A stretch of DNA of 44,134 nt from the NCBI GenBank assembly GCA_030427825.1, contig JAUICO010000030.1, forward strand, positions 1 through 44,134. Reading direction: 5' to 3'. The position numbers and the translations under genes were made by a program. The DNA is from a bacterium (GTDB taxonomy: Bacteria; Myxococcota_A; Bradymonadia; REDH01). The first letter of the stretch is position 1. Every line of letters begins with the position of its first letter. This document shows, one piece after another, positions 34,722 to 43,392 of this stretch. The notes beneath the pieces were generated by a model. The model was given only the letters and a program-made list of their open reading frames with translations. It had not been told where the DNA came from and ran no database searches.

Positions 34722-34743
34722 CCTAAGGGTTTTCACCCTTAGG
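34722..34743. repeat. Perfect hairpin B (CCTAAGGGT/ACCCTTAGG)
   Basis: A 9-bp perfect stem with a TTTC loop, AT-richer than its surroundings. I do not see this motif elsewhere in the window. With hairpin A it forms a compact two-hairpin unit in the gatC-pyrG spacer. Confidence 0.75.
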
Positions 34744-34883
34744 AATCCCGGTGGAACGCTGCGCTTTCCTTTTTGGGACAGGGATTTTTCGTGGCGGCGG
34801 GCTCACGACTGGGGCCGGAAGCAGGGCGGCGGCGGCGCTGCGCTATGGTGATCTTTGAGGCCGAACTCGCGGGCCATACTACG

Positions 34884-34911
34884 TTGACAGTCGGCGCCAC
34901 TGCGCTAGACA
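34884..34911 (+). promoter_or_regulatory. Candidate sigma-70 promoter for pyrG
   Basis: TTGACA (34884-34889), a 16-bp spacer and TAGACA (34906-34911). The -35 is a full consensus match, rare in this GC-rich window. Transcription would begin near 34918, giving a leader of about 170 nt before pyrG. Confidence 0.5.
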
Positions 34912-35049
34912 TCGCCTCCCGTTGTGCGAACGCAACGCAGACTTCAGCAGAGACTGCCGGGAGCGCCCGATTCTGGGGGCTGGAAGCCGTCGAAAATGTG
35001 CTGAATCACGCTGTGGCCCACGACTCAATGCCACGTCTCGGCCCTTTAG

Positions 35050-36735
<1,686 letters not shown>

Positions 36736-36909
36736 GCGCGCCGCTCTCAACGAGACGGCGGGGTGAGTGCGCTCGCACGACGCGGCGCGGCGCGGCAGCG
36801 GCGCGATCTGCGCTTCGTCGCGGCCGAGCTTTACGCACGTGGTGTGCGGGCTTACGATATGGAGGTCGACTTCTCTTCTCTGTCAGGTTCCCGGAGACCT
36901 CTTACGCAC

Positions 36910-38400
36910 ATGGCGCTTGAGCTGAAGCAAAGCCACTCGATGAAGCAGAAGCTTGGCGTCACGATGACGCAGCAGCTTCAGCAGGCGATAAAATTGCTTC
37001 AACTGTCCCGCCTGGAGCTGGTCGACCGAATCGAGCAGGAGATGGTCGAGAACCCGCTGCTCGAAGAAGCGCAGGAAGAAGCGGTGCCCCGCGAAGAGCT
37101 GCGCCATGACGGCCTCGCCAGCCCCGACGCCATGCAATCCAGCGAGCCGTCGAAGGACAGCGCGGACGAAGACGCGTCAGCGGACGGCGACGAGGACAAC
37201 GCTCCTGTGGACCCGACGATGGAAATCGATTGGGAACGATACCTTGAGAACTACACCGCGCCGCTTCCTGCGGCCGGCGGCGCCGGCGGCCGCGACGACC
37301 TGCCCGACTACCATCTGAACATGGTCGCCGAGACGACTCTGTCGGACCATCTGCTCTCACAGCTCGGCGTCATTGAGGCATCCGACGAGCAACGACGCCT
37401 CGCAGAGTATATAATCGGCAACCTCGACGAGGACGGACTGCTTCGCGTCGCCACCCTGGCCGAGCTCGCCGATGAACTCGATTTCGACGAAGACGATCTG
37501 CTCTTCGGCCTGGAGCTGGTGCAGAGCCTGGAGCCGACCGGCGTCGGTGCGCGGTCGATTGCGGAATGCCTGATGTTGCAGGCAAAGGCGCTGTGGCCTG
37601 ACGATCCGATCCCGGCGCAGGTGGTCTCGAAGCACCTGACGGACCTGGAACGCCGCGACTACGGCGCAATTGGGCGCGGGCTCGGCATCTCGCGACAGCA
37701 GGCACGCGACGCCCATCGCAAGATCATGACCCTCGCCCCGCACCCAGCCGGACAGTTCGCGCCCGCTCGCTCCGAGTACATCACACCCGATATCTACATC
37801 ATCCACCAGGATGGAAAGTGGGTCGCACAGTTGAATGATGACGGGCTGCCGCGGCTACGCATATCAAACTACTACCGCAATGCCCTTCGAAAGTCGGCAG
37901 ACGCCGGCGCTCGCGGGTATGTGCGAGAACGACTGAACAGCGCTCGCTGGTTGATACGGAGCATCGAACAGCGGCAGCGCACAATCCTGAAGGTTACAAA
38001 CGCGATAATCGATCAGCAGCGTGACTTCTTTGAACACGGAATCGCCCATCTGAAGCCGCTGGTGCTGGCCGACATCGCGGCGCAGATCGAGATGCACGAG
38101 TCGACCGTCAGCCGTGTTACGTCCAACAAATATGTGCACACACCGCGGGGAATCTTCGAGCTGAAGTTCTTCTTCAACGCCGCCATTCGTACCAGCCAGG
38201 GCGACGACCTGGGGGCTGAAGCGGTGCGTCACCGAATCAAAGCGCTGATTGACAGCGAGCCGCCAAAGCGGCCGCTCAGCGATCAGAAGCTTGTCAATCT
38301 ACTGCGCGAAGACGGAATTGAAATCGCGCGACGAACCGTTGCTAAGTACCGCGAGAGCATGGGGCTCTTGTCGAGTTCACGGAGGAAGAGAGTCGTATAG
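36910..38400 (+). CDS. rpoN: RNA polymerase sigma-54 factor
   Basis: A 496-residue sigma-54. Region I is Gln/Leu-rich (MTQQLQQAIKLLQLSRLELV), region II is acidic (EPSKDSADEDASADGDED), and core-binding and HTH regions follow (ESTVSRVTSNKYVHTPRGIF). The RpoN box reads IARRTVAKYRESMGL at the end. The start is placed at MALELKQSHS, matching the family N-terminus; the open frame begins 49 codons earlier at 36763 and no good Shine-Dalgarno is visible for either, so the start is moderately certain. It directs activator-dependent transcription at -24/-12 promoters. It precedes hpf and rapZ, a conserved arrangement. Confidence 0.96.
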   Translation: MALELKQSHSMKQKLGVTMTQQLQQAIKLLQLSRLELVDRIEQEMVENPLLEEAQEEAVPREELRHDGLASPDAMQSSEPSKDSADEDASADGDEDNAPVDPTMEIDWERYLENYTAPLPAAGGAGGRDDLPDYHLNMVAETTLSDHLLSQLGVIEASDEQRRLAEYIIGNLDEDGLLRVATLAELADELDFDEDDLLFGLELVQSLEPTGVGARSIAECLMLQAKALWPDDPIPAQVVSKHLTDLERRDYGAIGRGLGISRQQARDAHRKIMTLAPHPAGQFAPARSEYITPDIYIIHQDGKWVAQLNDDGLPRLRISNYYRNALRKSADAGARGYVRERLNSARWLIRSIEQRQRTILKVTNAIIDQQRDFFEHGIAHLKPLVLADIAAQIEMHESTVSRVTSNKYVHTPRGIFELKFFFNAAIRTSQGDDLGAEAVRHRIKALIDSEPPKRPLSDQKLVNLLREDGIEIARRTVAKYRESMGLLSSSRRKRVV

Positions 38401-38403
38401 TCT

Positions 38404-38419
38404 GGGACAACACGGTCCC
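38404..38419 (+). other. Short hairpin between rpoN and hpf
   Basis: GGGAC and GTCCC form a 5-bp stem with a 6-nt loop immediately after the rpoN stop. It is too short to be confident about termination. Confidence 0.3.
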
Positions 38420-38476
38420 GAGTCGTTACGGCGCCCGCCGTCACGCACGAAGCAATCGAAACCAGGATACAGAATC

Positions 38477-39067
38477 ATGCATGTAAACATCGCCTTTCGT
38501 CACATGGACACATCGCCCGCCCTGCAGAGTTACACGTCCAAGAAGCTGCAACACGTGTTGGGCAAGTACATCTCGGGACAGAACATTGATTCGAGAGTTG
38601 TGTTCTCGGTCGAGCGCTTCTGGCACATCGCGGATTTCACGATCAACGTGAACGGGCTGACAGTGAAATCGAGCGAAAAAAGCGAAAACATGTACTCTTC
38701 AGTCGACCTCGCCCTTGAGAAACTCGAGCGGCAGATGCGTCGGTACAAAGAGAAAATTCGCGGCCACAAACCAGCACACCGCAACAAGCGGTTCACGATG
38801 GATGTCATCCTGCCCAACGAAGGTGAGATGGGCGAGGAGATCGAAGACGACTCCGCGCGGGACGAAGCGGTCAAGCTCGTCCGACGAGACACCTACGACG
38901 CACCGTCGATGTCTGTCGACGCGGCGGTCATGCAGCTGAACCTCCGCGACGGACAGTTCTTTGTCTTCACAAACTCCGATACCGAACGGGTCAACGTCGT
39001 GCACAGGCGTGATGACGGAAGCTACGGTCTGATCGATCCCGAATCCGAGGTCGTCACGGTCACCTGA
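38477..39067 (+). CDS. hpf: Ribosome hibernation-promoting factor, long form
   Basis: A 196-residue protein. The N-terminal 105 residues are the ribosome-binding domain (MHVNIAFRHMDTSPALQSYT, SVDLALEKLERQMRRYKEKI). A linker leads to the C-terminal dimerisation domain (APSMSVDAAVMQLNLRDGQ, FFVFTNSDTERVNVVHRRDD, GSYGLIDPES) that makes 100S ribosome dimers in long-form HPF. The ATG at 38477 fits the family start, with AGGA upstream. The rpoN-hpf neighbourhood is standard in proteobacteria. Confidence 0.95.
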   Translation: MHVNIAFRHMDTSPALQSYTSKKLQHVLGKYISGQNIDSRVVFSVERFWHIADFTINVNGLTVKSSEKSENMYSSVDLALEKLERQMRRYKEKIRGHKPAHRNKRFTMDVILPNEGEMGEEIEDDSARDEAVKLVRRDTYDAPSMSVDAAVMQLNLRDGQFFVFTNSDTERVNVVHRRDDGSYGLIDPESEVVTVT

Positions 39068-39158
39068 GCAACGCTCTCGGATTCACGCCGAGCGATTGTT
39101 CCGATTGTCGGACTTGTCACAGTCCTCTGTAGTGCAGACCTTAACGCTGCACGGGATG

Positions 39159-39188
39159 CGGCCGCAACAACACCTGTTGGCGGCCGCT
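39159..39188 (+). terminator. GC-rich hairpin between hpf and rapZ
   Basis: Two copies of GCGGCCGC (39159-39166 and 39181-39188) pair, extended by AACA/TGTT after a bulged G, with loop ACACC. The 12-bp stem lies 91 bp after hpf and 50 bp before rapZ. No T-tract follows; it may be a partial terminator, a processing site or an RNA structure controlling rapZ. Confidence 0.45.
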
Positions 39189-39238
39189 CGTCCCAGCAAC
39201 GCGGCCCACTTGTTGAACGCCTCTTCACACGAGTTCCA

Positions 39239-40114
39239 GTGCCAAACGTAGTGATCGTGACCGGACTCTCAGGCTCGGGGAAGACCTCAGCGCTGAATGC
39301 CCTTGAAGACATGGGATGGTTTGCGATCGACAACCTCCCGGTAACCCTGCTGCCCAAGGTCCTTGAGCTCGCCGGGGGCCAGGAGCCGATGTCACGGGTC
39401 GCAGTCGGCGTCGACGCGCGTGACCATCGAAACATCGACGAAGCAGGCGCCGTCATCGATCGCCTGCGTGAGGCCGGCACCGTCGTCGACGTCGTCTTCC
39501 TCGACGCAAGCGACGACGTGCTGATTCAGCGCTTCAGCACGACGCGACGTCGACACCCGCTGGACCAGACCGGCGACCTGCGCGACGCCCTGGCGCGGGA
39601 GCGCACGATCCTGCAGGACATGCGCGCCCGCAGCGACCTGCTGATCAATACGAGCACGTCGACCGTGCACGACATCAAGCGACGTATGAGAGAGGAGTTT
39701 GCGGACGACAAGAGCAGCCGCATGCGCCTGCGCTTCGTCTCGTTCGGCTTCAAGCACGGCATCACACCCGAGGCTGATCTTGTCTTCGACGTTCGCTTTA
39801 TCCGCAACCCATTCTTCGAGGAGGACCTGCGGCAGCTCAACGGCATGGACGAGCGCGTGGCGGACTTCGTACTCGACCAGGACGGCGCGCAGGCCTTTCT
39901 GGACATGGTCACCGAGCTGCTTCGCTTCCTGATTCCCCGCTACGCTTTCTCAGGAAAGTCGTATCTAACAGTTGCGATCGGCTGTACCGGCGGGCAGCAT
40001 CGCTCCGTGTGCATGATCGAAGAGCTCGCGCGGCGACTGCGCCCCGAGGGCTGGCCTCAGGTCGTAGCGCACCGAGAAAACCACCGCTGGCCTCAACCAG
40101 AATCCAATGGATGA
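39239..40114 (+). CDS. rapZ: RapZ RNase adapter / P-loop nucleotide-binding protein
   Basis: A 291-residue protein of the RapZ/YvcJ family. Walker A is GLSGSGKT (residues 9-16), followed by LEDMGWFAIDNLPVTLLPKV. The C-terminal half has FVSFGFKHGITPEADLVFDV, RFIRNPF and the CTGGQHRS motif (IGCTGGQHRSVCMIEELARR). In E. coli RapZ guides RNase E to GlmZ sRNA and senses glucosamine-6-phosphate; in other phyla the role is less clear. The start is a GTG matching the family N-terminus (PNVVIVTG). It overlaps the following EIIB-like gene by 8 bp. Confidence 0.95.
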   Translation: MPNVVIVTGLSGSGKTSALNALEDMGWFAIDNLPVTLLPKVLELAGGQEPMSRVAVGVDARDHRNIDEAGAVIDRLREAGTVVDVVFLDASDDVLIQRFSTTRRRHPLDQTGDLRDALARERTILQDMRARSDLLINTSTSTVHDIKRRMREEFADDKSSRMRLRFVSFGFKHGITPEADLVFDVRFIRNPFFEEDLRQLNGMDERVADFVLDQDGAQAFLDMVTELLRFLIPRYAFSGKSYLTVAIGCTGGQHRSVCMIEELARRLRPEGWPQVVAHRENHRWPQPESNG

Positions 40115-40577
40115 TCATTTATCGGTTCTCATCGACAGTCGCGGGCTCTCTCGCGCCATCGTAGAAGCGTGGATTCCGGCATTGGAGCCGGACACAGTGT
40201 GGCTCGTGTCACCGTCGGAGCTTCCGGACGAATCCGGGCCGGTGCCGGTGCTGCGGAAGTCGGCAGAGGATATCGGCACGGCCGACGTCACATCGGCTGA
40301 CAATGACGACAGCAGCGTTCTGGTCGTGACTACCGACGTCGCGAGTCTCAGCGGCGCTCACCGCCACGGGCTGCATCCCTGCCTGGTGAAGATCACCTGT
40401 CTCGAGAGCGGGGGACAGCGCTTCGCGCCGCAGGTCCAGCTCTCAGACGCAGACCGCTGCGGCCTGATTCAGCTCATCGAAGCGGGCTTTCGCGTTGAAA
40501 TCTGTGCGCTGCCAAACACCACTCCGCGGGCTCTCGATGTGGCCCAGCTCAGCACGCCTGCTGAAAGCGAGGGGTGA
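40107..40577 (+). CDS. PTS mannose/sorbose EIIB-like protein lacking the active-site His
   Basis: A 156-residue protein resembling the mannose-family PTS EIIB subunits often found after rapZ in deltaproteobacteria. Its N-terminus (LIDSRGLSRAIVEAWIPAL) lines up with the usual RxDxRLxHGQVxEAW motif, and later blocks (VLVVTTDVASL, then QVQLSDADRCGLIQLIEAG, FRVEICALPN) fit the fold. The phosphorylated His of HGQ is replaced: Ser or Arg occupies its position, so PTS phosphotransfer is unlikely. Residues 45-75 are an acidic stretch. It overlaps rapZ by 8 bp and ends 7 bp before the next gene. The family call is by eye. Confidence 0.55.
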   Translation: MDDHLSVLIDSRGLSRAIVEAWIPALEPDTVWLVSPSELPDESGPVPVLRKSAEDIGTADVTSADNDDSSVLVVTTDVASLSGAHRHGLHPCLVKITCLESGGQRFAPQVQLSDADRCGLIQLIEAGFRVEICALPNTTPRALDVAQLSTPAESEG

Positions 40578-40584
40578 TGTCGAC

Positions 40585-41709
40585 GTGAGGGACACGTCTG
40601 GAATTGACACACTTGCCGCGCTGCTTCGCGGCGAGATGGGTGTCGCAGCCGGCGACGTGGCTTCGGCTACCGTCGAGGGGCGTGCGCTCTTTGCGGCCGC
40701 GAAGACAGAGCGCGTACTGGCGCCGGCTTTTCGGTCGATGATCGACACCGGAGGCGTCGAGAGCATTCCGGACGACGTACGCCGCGAGATACGTAGAACC
40801 CTGGTGCTTGCGTCCGGCGAGGCGGCACTGCGATACGCGGAGCTGACAGAGGTCCTGCACGCCCTCCAGGCTGCGGGCGTCGGCGCAGTCCTCCTCAAGG
40901 GCGCTGCACTGGCACACACGGTGTATGCGCATCCGGAAGATCGCTGGGCGACAGATGTGGATCTGTTGATCGCCGACGATCGGCGTACAGCCGCGATGCA
41001 CGTCTTCGAAGGGCTGGGATACACAATGCCCTGGGGTGTGCGCGGAGAGTGGACCAGCCACCAGTTCTTCTACTCCCGCTCCATGAAGGCCGGGCTCACC
41101 TCGGCGATTGATGTGCACTGGCGCATCAGCAACCGCCACCGCTACGCCGGTGTGCTGACGTACGCAGCACTGCGAGCCCGATCACAGCCGGTTCCGGCGC
41201 TCGGCGAAGCTGCGAGGGCGATCAGCCTGCCGGACGCCCTGCTTCACGCCGCAATTCATCGAGTCGGCCACCACCGAGACCTGCACCAGCCGCTGCTGTG
41301 GCTCTATGACGTCCACCTGCTCGCGACTGCGATGACGTCCGATCAGATCGCGACCTGTGCGCGACGCGCAGAGACCTGTGGCGTGCTCGACGAGCTTCGT
41401 GACATCACGCTGGACAGCGCGCGGCACTTCCCCTCAGCACGCATCGACGAGCTCATTGCGGCGCTTCCGGGCCGACGCGGGCTTCGACTTCACGTCCCCG
41501 CCGGTGTGCTCCCCGACGCCGTCGACGACCTGCTTCACATTCGGGGCGTGCGTGGTCGCGCCGCGTTCGTCGCAGAGAAGTTGAACCCGCCGCCCGCGCC
41601 GGATGGGGACGGCGATGCAGCGGGCCCGGTACACGAAGCCCGCCGCATCGTCGGTGCGCTCCGTCGAGAGGCGCGAAAGATGGTCGCGCGGCGAAAGGGC
41701 CGCCGTTGA
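40585..41709 (+). CDS. NTP_transf_5-type nucleotidyltransferase-like protein
   Basis: A 374-residue protein matching the uncharacterised nucleotidyltransferase family (NTP_transf_5) that recurs in lasso-peptide and other PqqD-associated loci. The key segment is VLLKGAALAHTVYAHPEDRW followed by ATDVDLLIADD (about residues 105-135), giving the paired Asp of the fold (DVD). A later helical block (LPDALLHAAIHRVGHHRDLH, LLWLYDVHLLA) is also family-like. The start is taken as GTG 40585, preceded by GAGGGG at somewhat long distance; an ATG at 40537 in the preceding gene is possible. Its stop overlaps the start of the Nif11-type gene in a TTGA. Confidence 0.7.
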   Translation: MRDTSGIDTLAALLRGEMGVAAGDVASATVEGRALFAAAKTERVLAPAFRSMIDTGGVESIPDDVRREIRRTLVLASGEAALRYAELTEVLHALQAAGVGAVLLKGAALAHTVYAHPEDRWATDVDLLIADDRRTAAMHVFEGLGYTMPWGVRGEWTSHQFFYSRSMKAGLTSAIDVHWRISNRHRYAGVLTYAALRARSQPVPALGEAARAISLPDALLHAAIHRVGHHRDLHQPLLWLYDVHLLATAMTSDQIATCARRAETCGVLDELRDITLDSARHFPSARIDELIAALPGRRGLRLHVPAGVLPDAVDDLLHIRGVRGRAAFVAEKLNPPPAPDGDGDAAGPVHEARRIVGALRREARKMVARRKGRR

Positions 41710-41957
41710 GCGTTCAATCCGCCATGCGCTTTGTCGACAAGGCCCGCAGCAGCGAGGGCCTGCGCGCTGAGCTGGCCGCGTTGTCGGACACCGCGTCCCT
41801 GGCCCCCCTGGTTCAGCTTGCCGTTCAACACGGATTCAGCTTCAGCGAGGCAGACCTGCGCGCCGCCTTCACTGCGGACTGGTCCATGCGAGCCGTGCTT
41901 CTCGCGCGTCGAGGCGGCGATGGCGGCGATGGCGGCGGGCCGGATGCAGCGACATAG
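41706..41957 (+). CDS. Nif11-type leader-peptide protein (possible RiPP precursor)
   Basis: An 83-residue protein whose first 65 residues match Nif11-like leader peptides: MSVQSAMRFVDKARSSEGLR, the helical core with ALSDTASLAPLVQLAVQHGF, then FSEADLRAAFTADWSMR. In that family a C-terminal core is cut from the leader and modified. Here the tail is only about 18 residues, Gly/Asp-rich (GGDGGDGGGPDAAT), and has no Cys or Ser and a single, C-terminal Thr, so usual thioether or azole chemistry is unlikely. The TTG start has AAAGGG 6 bp upstream and gives the family-typical MSV N-terminus. It overlaps the nucleotidyltransferase gene by 4 bp and is convergent with the 345-residue protein gene. Confidence 0.75.
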   Translation: MSVQSAMRFVDKARSSEGLRAELAALSDTASLAPLVQLAVQHGFSFSEADLRAAFTADWSMRAVLLARRGGDGGDGGGPDAAT

Positions 41958-42003
41958 GAGCGGGCACGAGAGCAGCGCAGCCGCGGGGCGTCCGGCGACG
42001 GTA

Positions 42004-43041
42004 TCAGTCGGACCGTGTCGCTCGATACGTAGCGTCTGTAAACCACAGGTAGGCTTTGGGCCGTGTCGCGCCCGACGGCTCGACACGCACTTTGAGGTGA
42101 CTGATCTGCGCGTCGAGAGCCTGCAGTTGTTGCGCATCGTGGGCGAGGGAGCGGGCGATCAGCCATGGGGGCCATGTAGAGCCCGCGTCTACCGGAGTCA
42201 CCCGCCCCGGCCATCGGCGCAGCTGCGACAGGAGCGTCTCATCGGCACGTGTTTCCACCTGCATCCAGCGCAGGAGCGACTCCCACGAGCCTACGGCATC
42301 CCGCCCGTTCTGCGGCAGGACCTCGAAGTCTATCGAGTTGCCGACATCGCCGAGCTGAACGCAGGCGGTGATCCTGCAATCGATGGCGGCCAATTCGCCG
42401 TACAGGCGGGTCGCGGCTTCGATCTCGGCGCTGCTTACAAGGCGCCCCAGCCGGGACAGCGCATCGACATTGCGCGTGCGGAAGTTCAGTCGCAGCCCGC
42501 GACGGTGCCCTTCCATCGCGCCGACAAAGGTCAGCGACGCGCCCGCCTCTTCGAAGGCATCCACCACTTCAGATGGCAGCGGCTTCTGGATGAGTGTTGT
42601 CAGGACTTCGATGCGTTCCGCCGCCGGCAACGACGCCTGCGCCTCACGATCCAGGCCGACGAAAAGCGACGGGGCGCCACCCGGCCTGTCCGCGTCACAT
42701 TCCATCCAGATCTCGGTGGCGCGGTGACATGAGTGCGTTGGGTTCTCCCACAGTCGAAGCATGTGGACGATTCTCGGGTCGCGGCTCAGGGGTGACGATG
42801 CGGCAGCCACCCACCGCTGCAGGGTTGCGAGATCAGTGACCGGTCGAAGGCACTGCTGCAGATCGACTGCGCCCCCGGGCCGGTCGAGGCGCAGCTCGAC
42901 GCCGCCCCGTGCGACCGCCGGCAGCAGTGCCGCGGCGCGCTTCAGGAGCTGGACCCGGTCGCCGGCCGCGAAGGGTGCAAGTCGCGGCTCCATGCACTCG
43001 ATCAGCGCGCGAAGCGACCCGTGCCCGCGTACGGCGTCCAT
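42004..43041 (-). CDS. Uncharacterised protein beside Nif11/PqqD genes
   Basis: A 345-residue protein with no signal peptide or TM segment that I recognise and no known catalytic motif. It has Trp-rich and acidic sections (RLWENPTHSCHRATEIWMEC near 93-112), a run of alternating beta-like strands (SIDFEVLPQNGRDAVGSWES), and a C-terminal block (AQISHLKVRVEPSGATRPKA, YLWFTDATY). Three Cys fall between residues about 105-230 and one near 65. It is convergent with the Nif11-type gene, 46 bp apart, and divergent from pqqD. A tailoring or leader-binding role is possible from context only. Confidence 0.7.
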   Translation of the reverse strand: MDAVRGHGSLRALIECMEPRLAPFAAGDRVQLLKRAAALLPAVARGGVELRLDRPGGAVDLQQCLRPVTDLATLQRWVAAASSPLSRDPRIVHMLRLWENPTHSCHRATEIWMECDADRPGGAPSLFVGLDREAQASLPAAERIEVLTTLIQKPLPSEVVDAFEEAGASLTFVGAMEGHRRGLRLNFRTRNVDALSRLGRLVSSAEIEAATRLYGELAAIDCRITACVQLGDVGNSIDFEVLPQNGRDAVGSWESLLRWMQVETRADETLLSQLRRWPGRVTPVDAGSTWPPWLIARSLAHDAQQLQALDAQISHLKVRVEPSGATRPKAYLWFTDATYRATRSD

Positions 43042-43122
43042 CAGTGATTCACCGCTGGCGTGTGCTGCTGCACCGCACTAAGTCGGCCCGCAGGGCTGCA
43101 ACGGCCGGCCCGAGGAGAGTCG

Positions 43123-43392
43123 ATGAAGATCCAAATTCCCGAGTCCGTGCTGATCAGAGAGCTTGATGGTGAGTCGGTACTCCTCAACATGGAGACCGAG
43201 CAGTACTTTGCGCTGAACGAGTCAGCCACTGTGTTCTGGCATGGATTGAAGGACACCGGGACGACGGAAGGCGCTCTGGCGGTTGCGTCCGCCACCTTCG
43301 AAGCGGACGACGAAACCCTGAGCGAAGACATCGCGGCGTTTGTGGACAATCTGAGCAATCGCGGCCTCATCGAGCTGGTCGCAACCGACTGA
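43123..43392 (+). CDS. PqqD-family peptide-binding protein
   Basis: An 89-residue stand-alone RiPP recognition element of the PqqD type. Features: IPESVLIRELDGESVLLNME, the family motif TEQYFALNESATVFWHGLKD (xxxYYxLNxxGxxIW in relatives), then winged-helix-like helices (LSEDIAAFVDNLSNRGLIEL). PqqD proteins bind leader peptides and present them to modifying enzymes. A GAGGAG Shine-Dalgarno lies 5 bp before the ATG, ruling out the longer frame from 43060. Its 3' end overlaps the convergent HprK-like gene by 26 bp. The nearest candidate client is the Nif11-type leader about 1.2 kb away. Confidence 0.85.
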   Translation: MKIQIPESVLIRELDGESVLLNMETEQYFALNESATVFWHGLKDTGTTEGALAVASATFEADDETLSEDIAAFVDNLSNRGLIELVATD

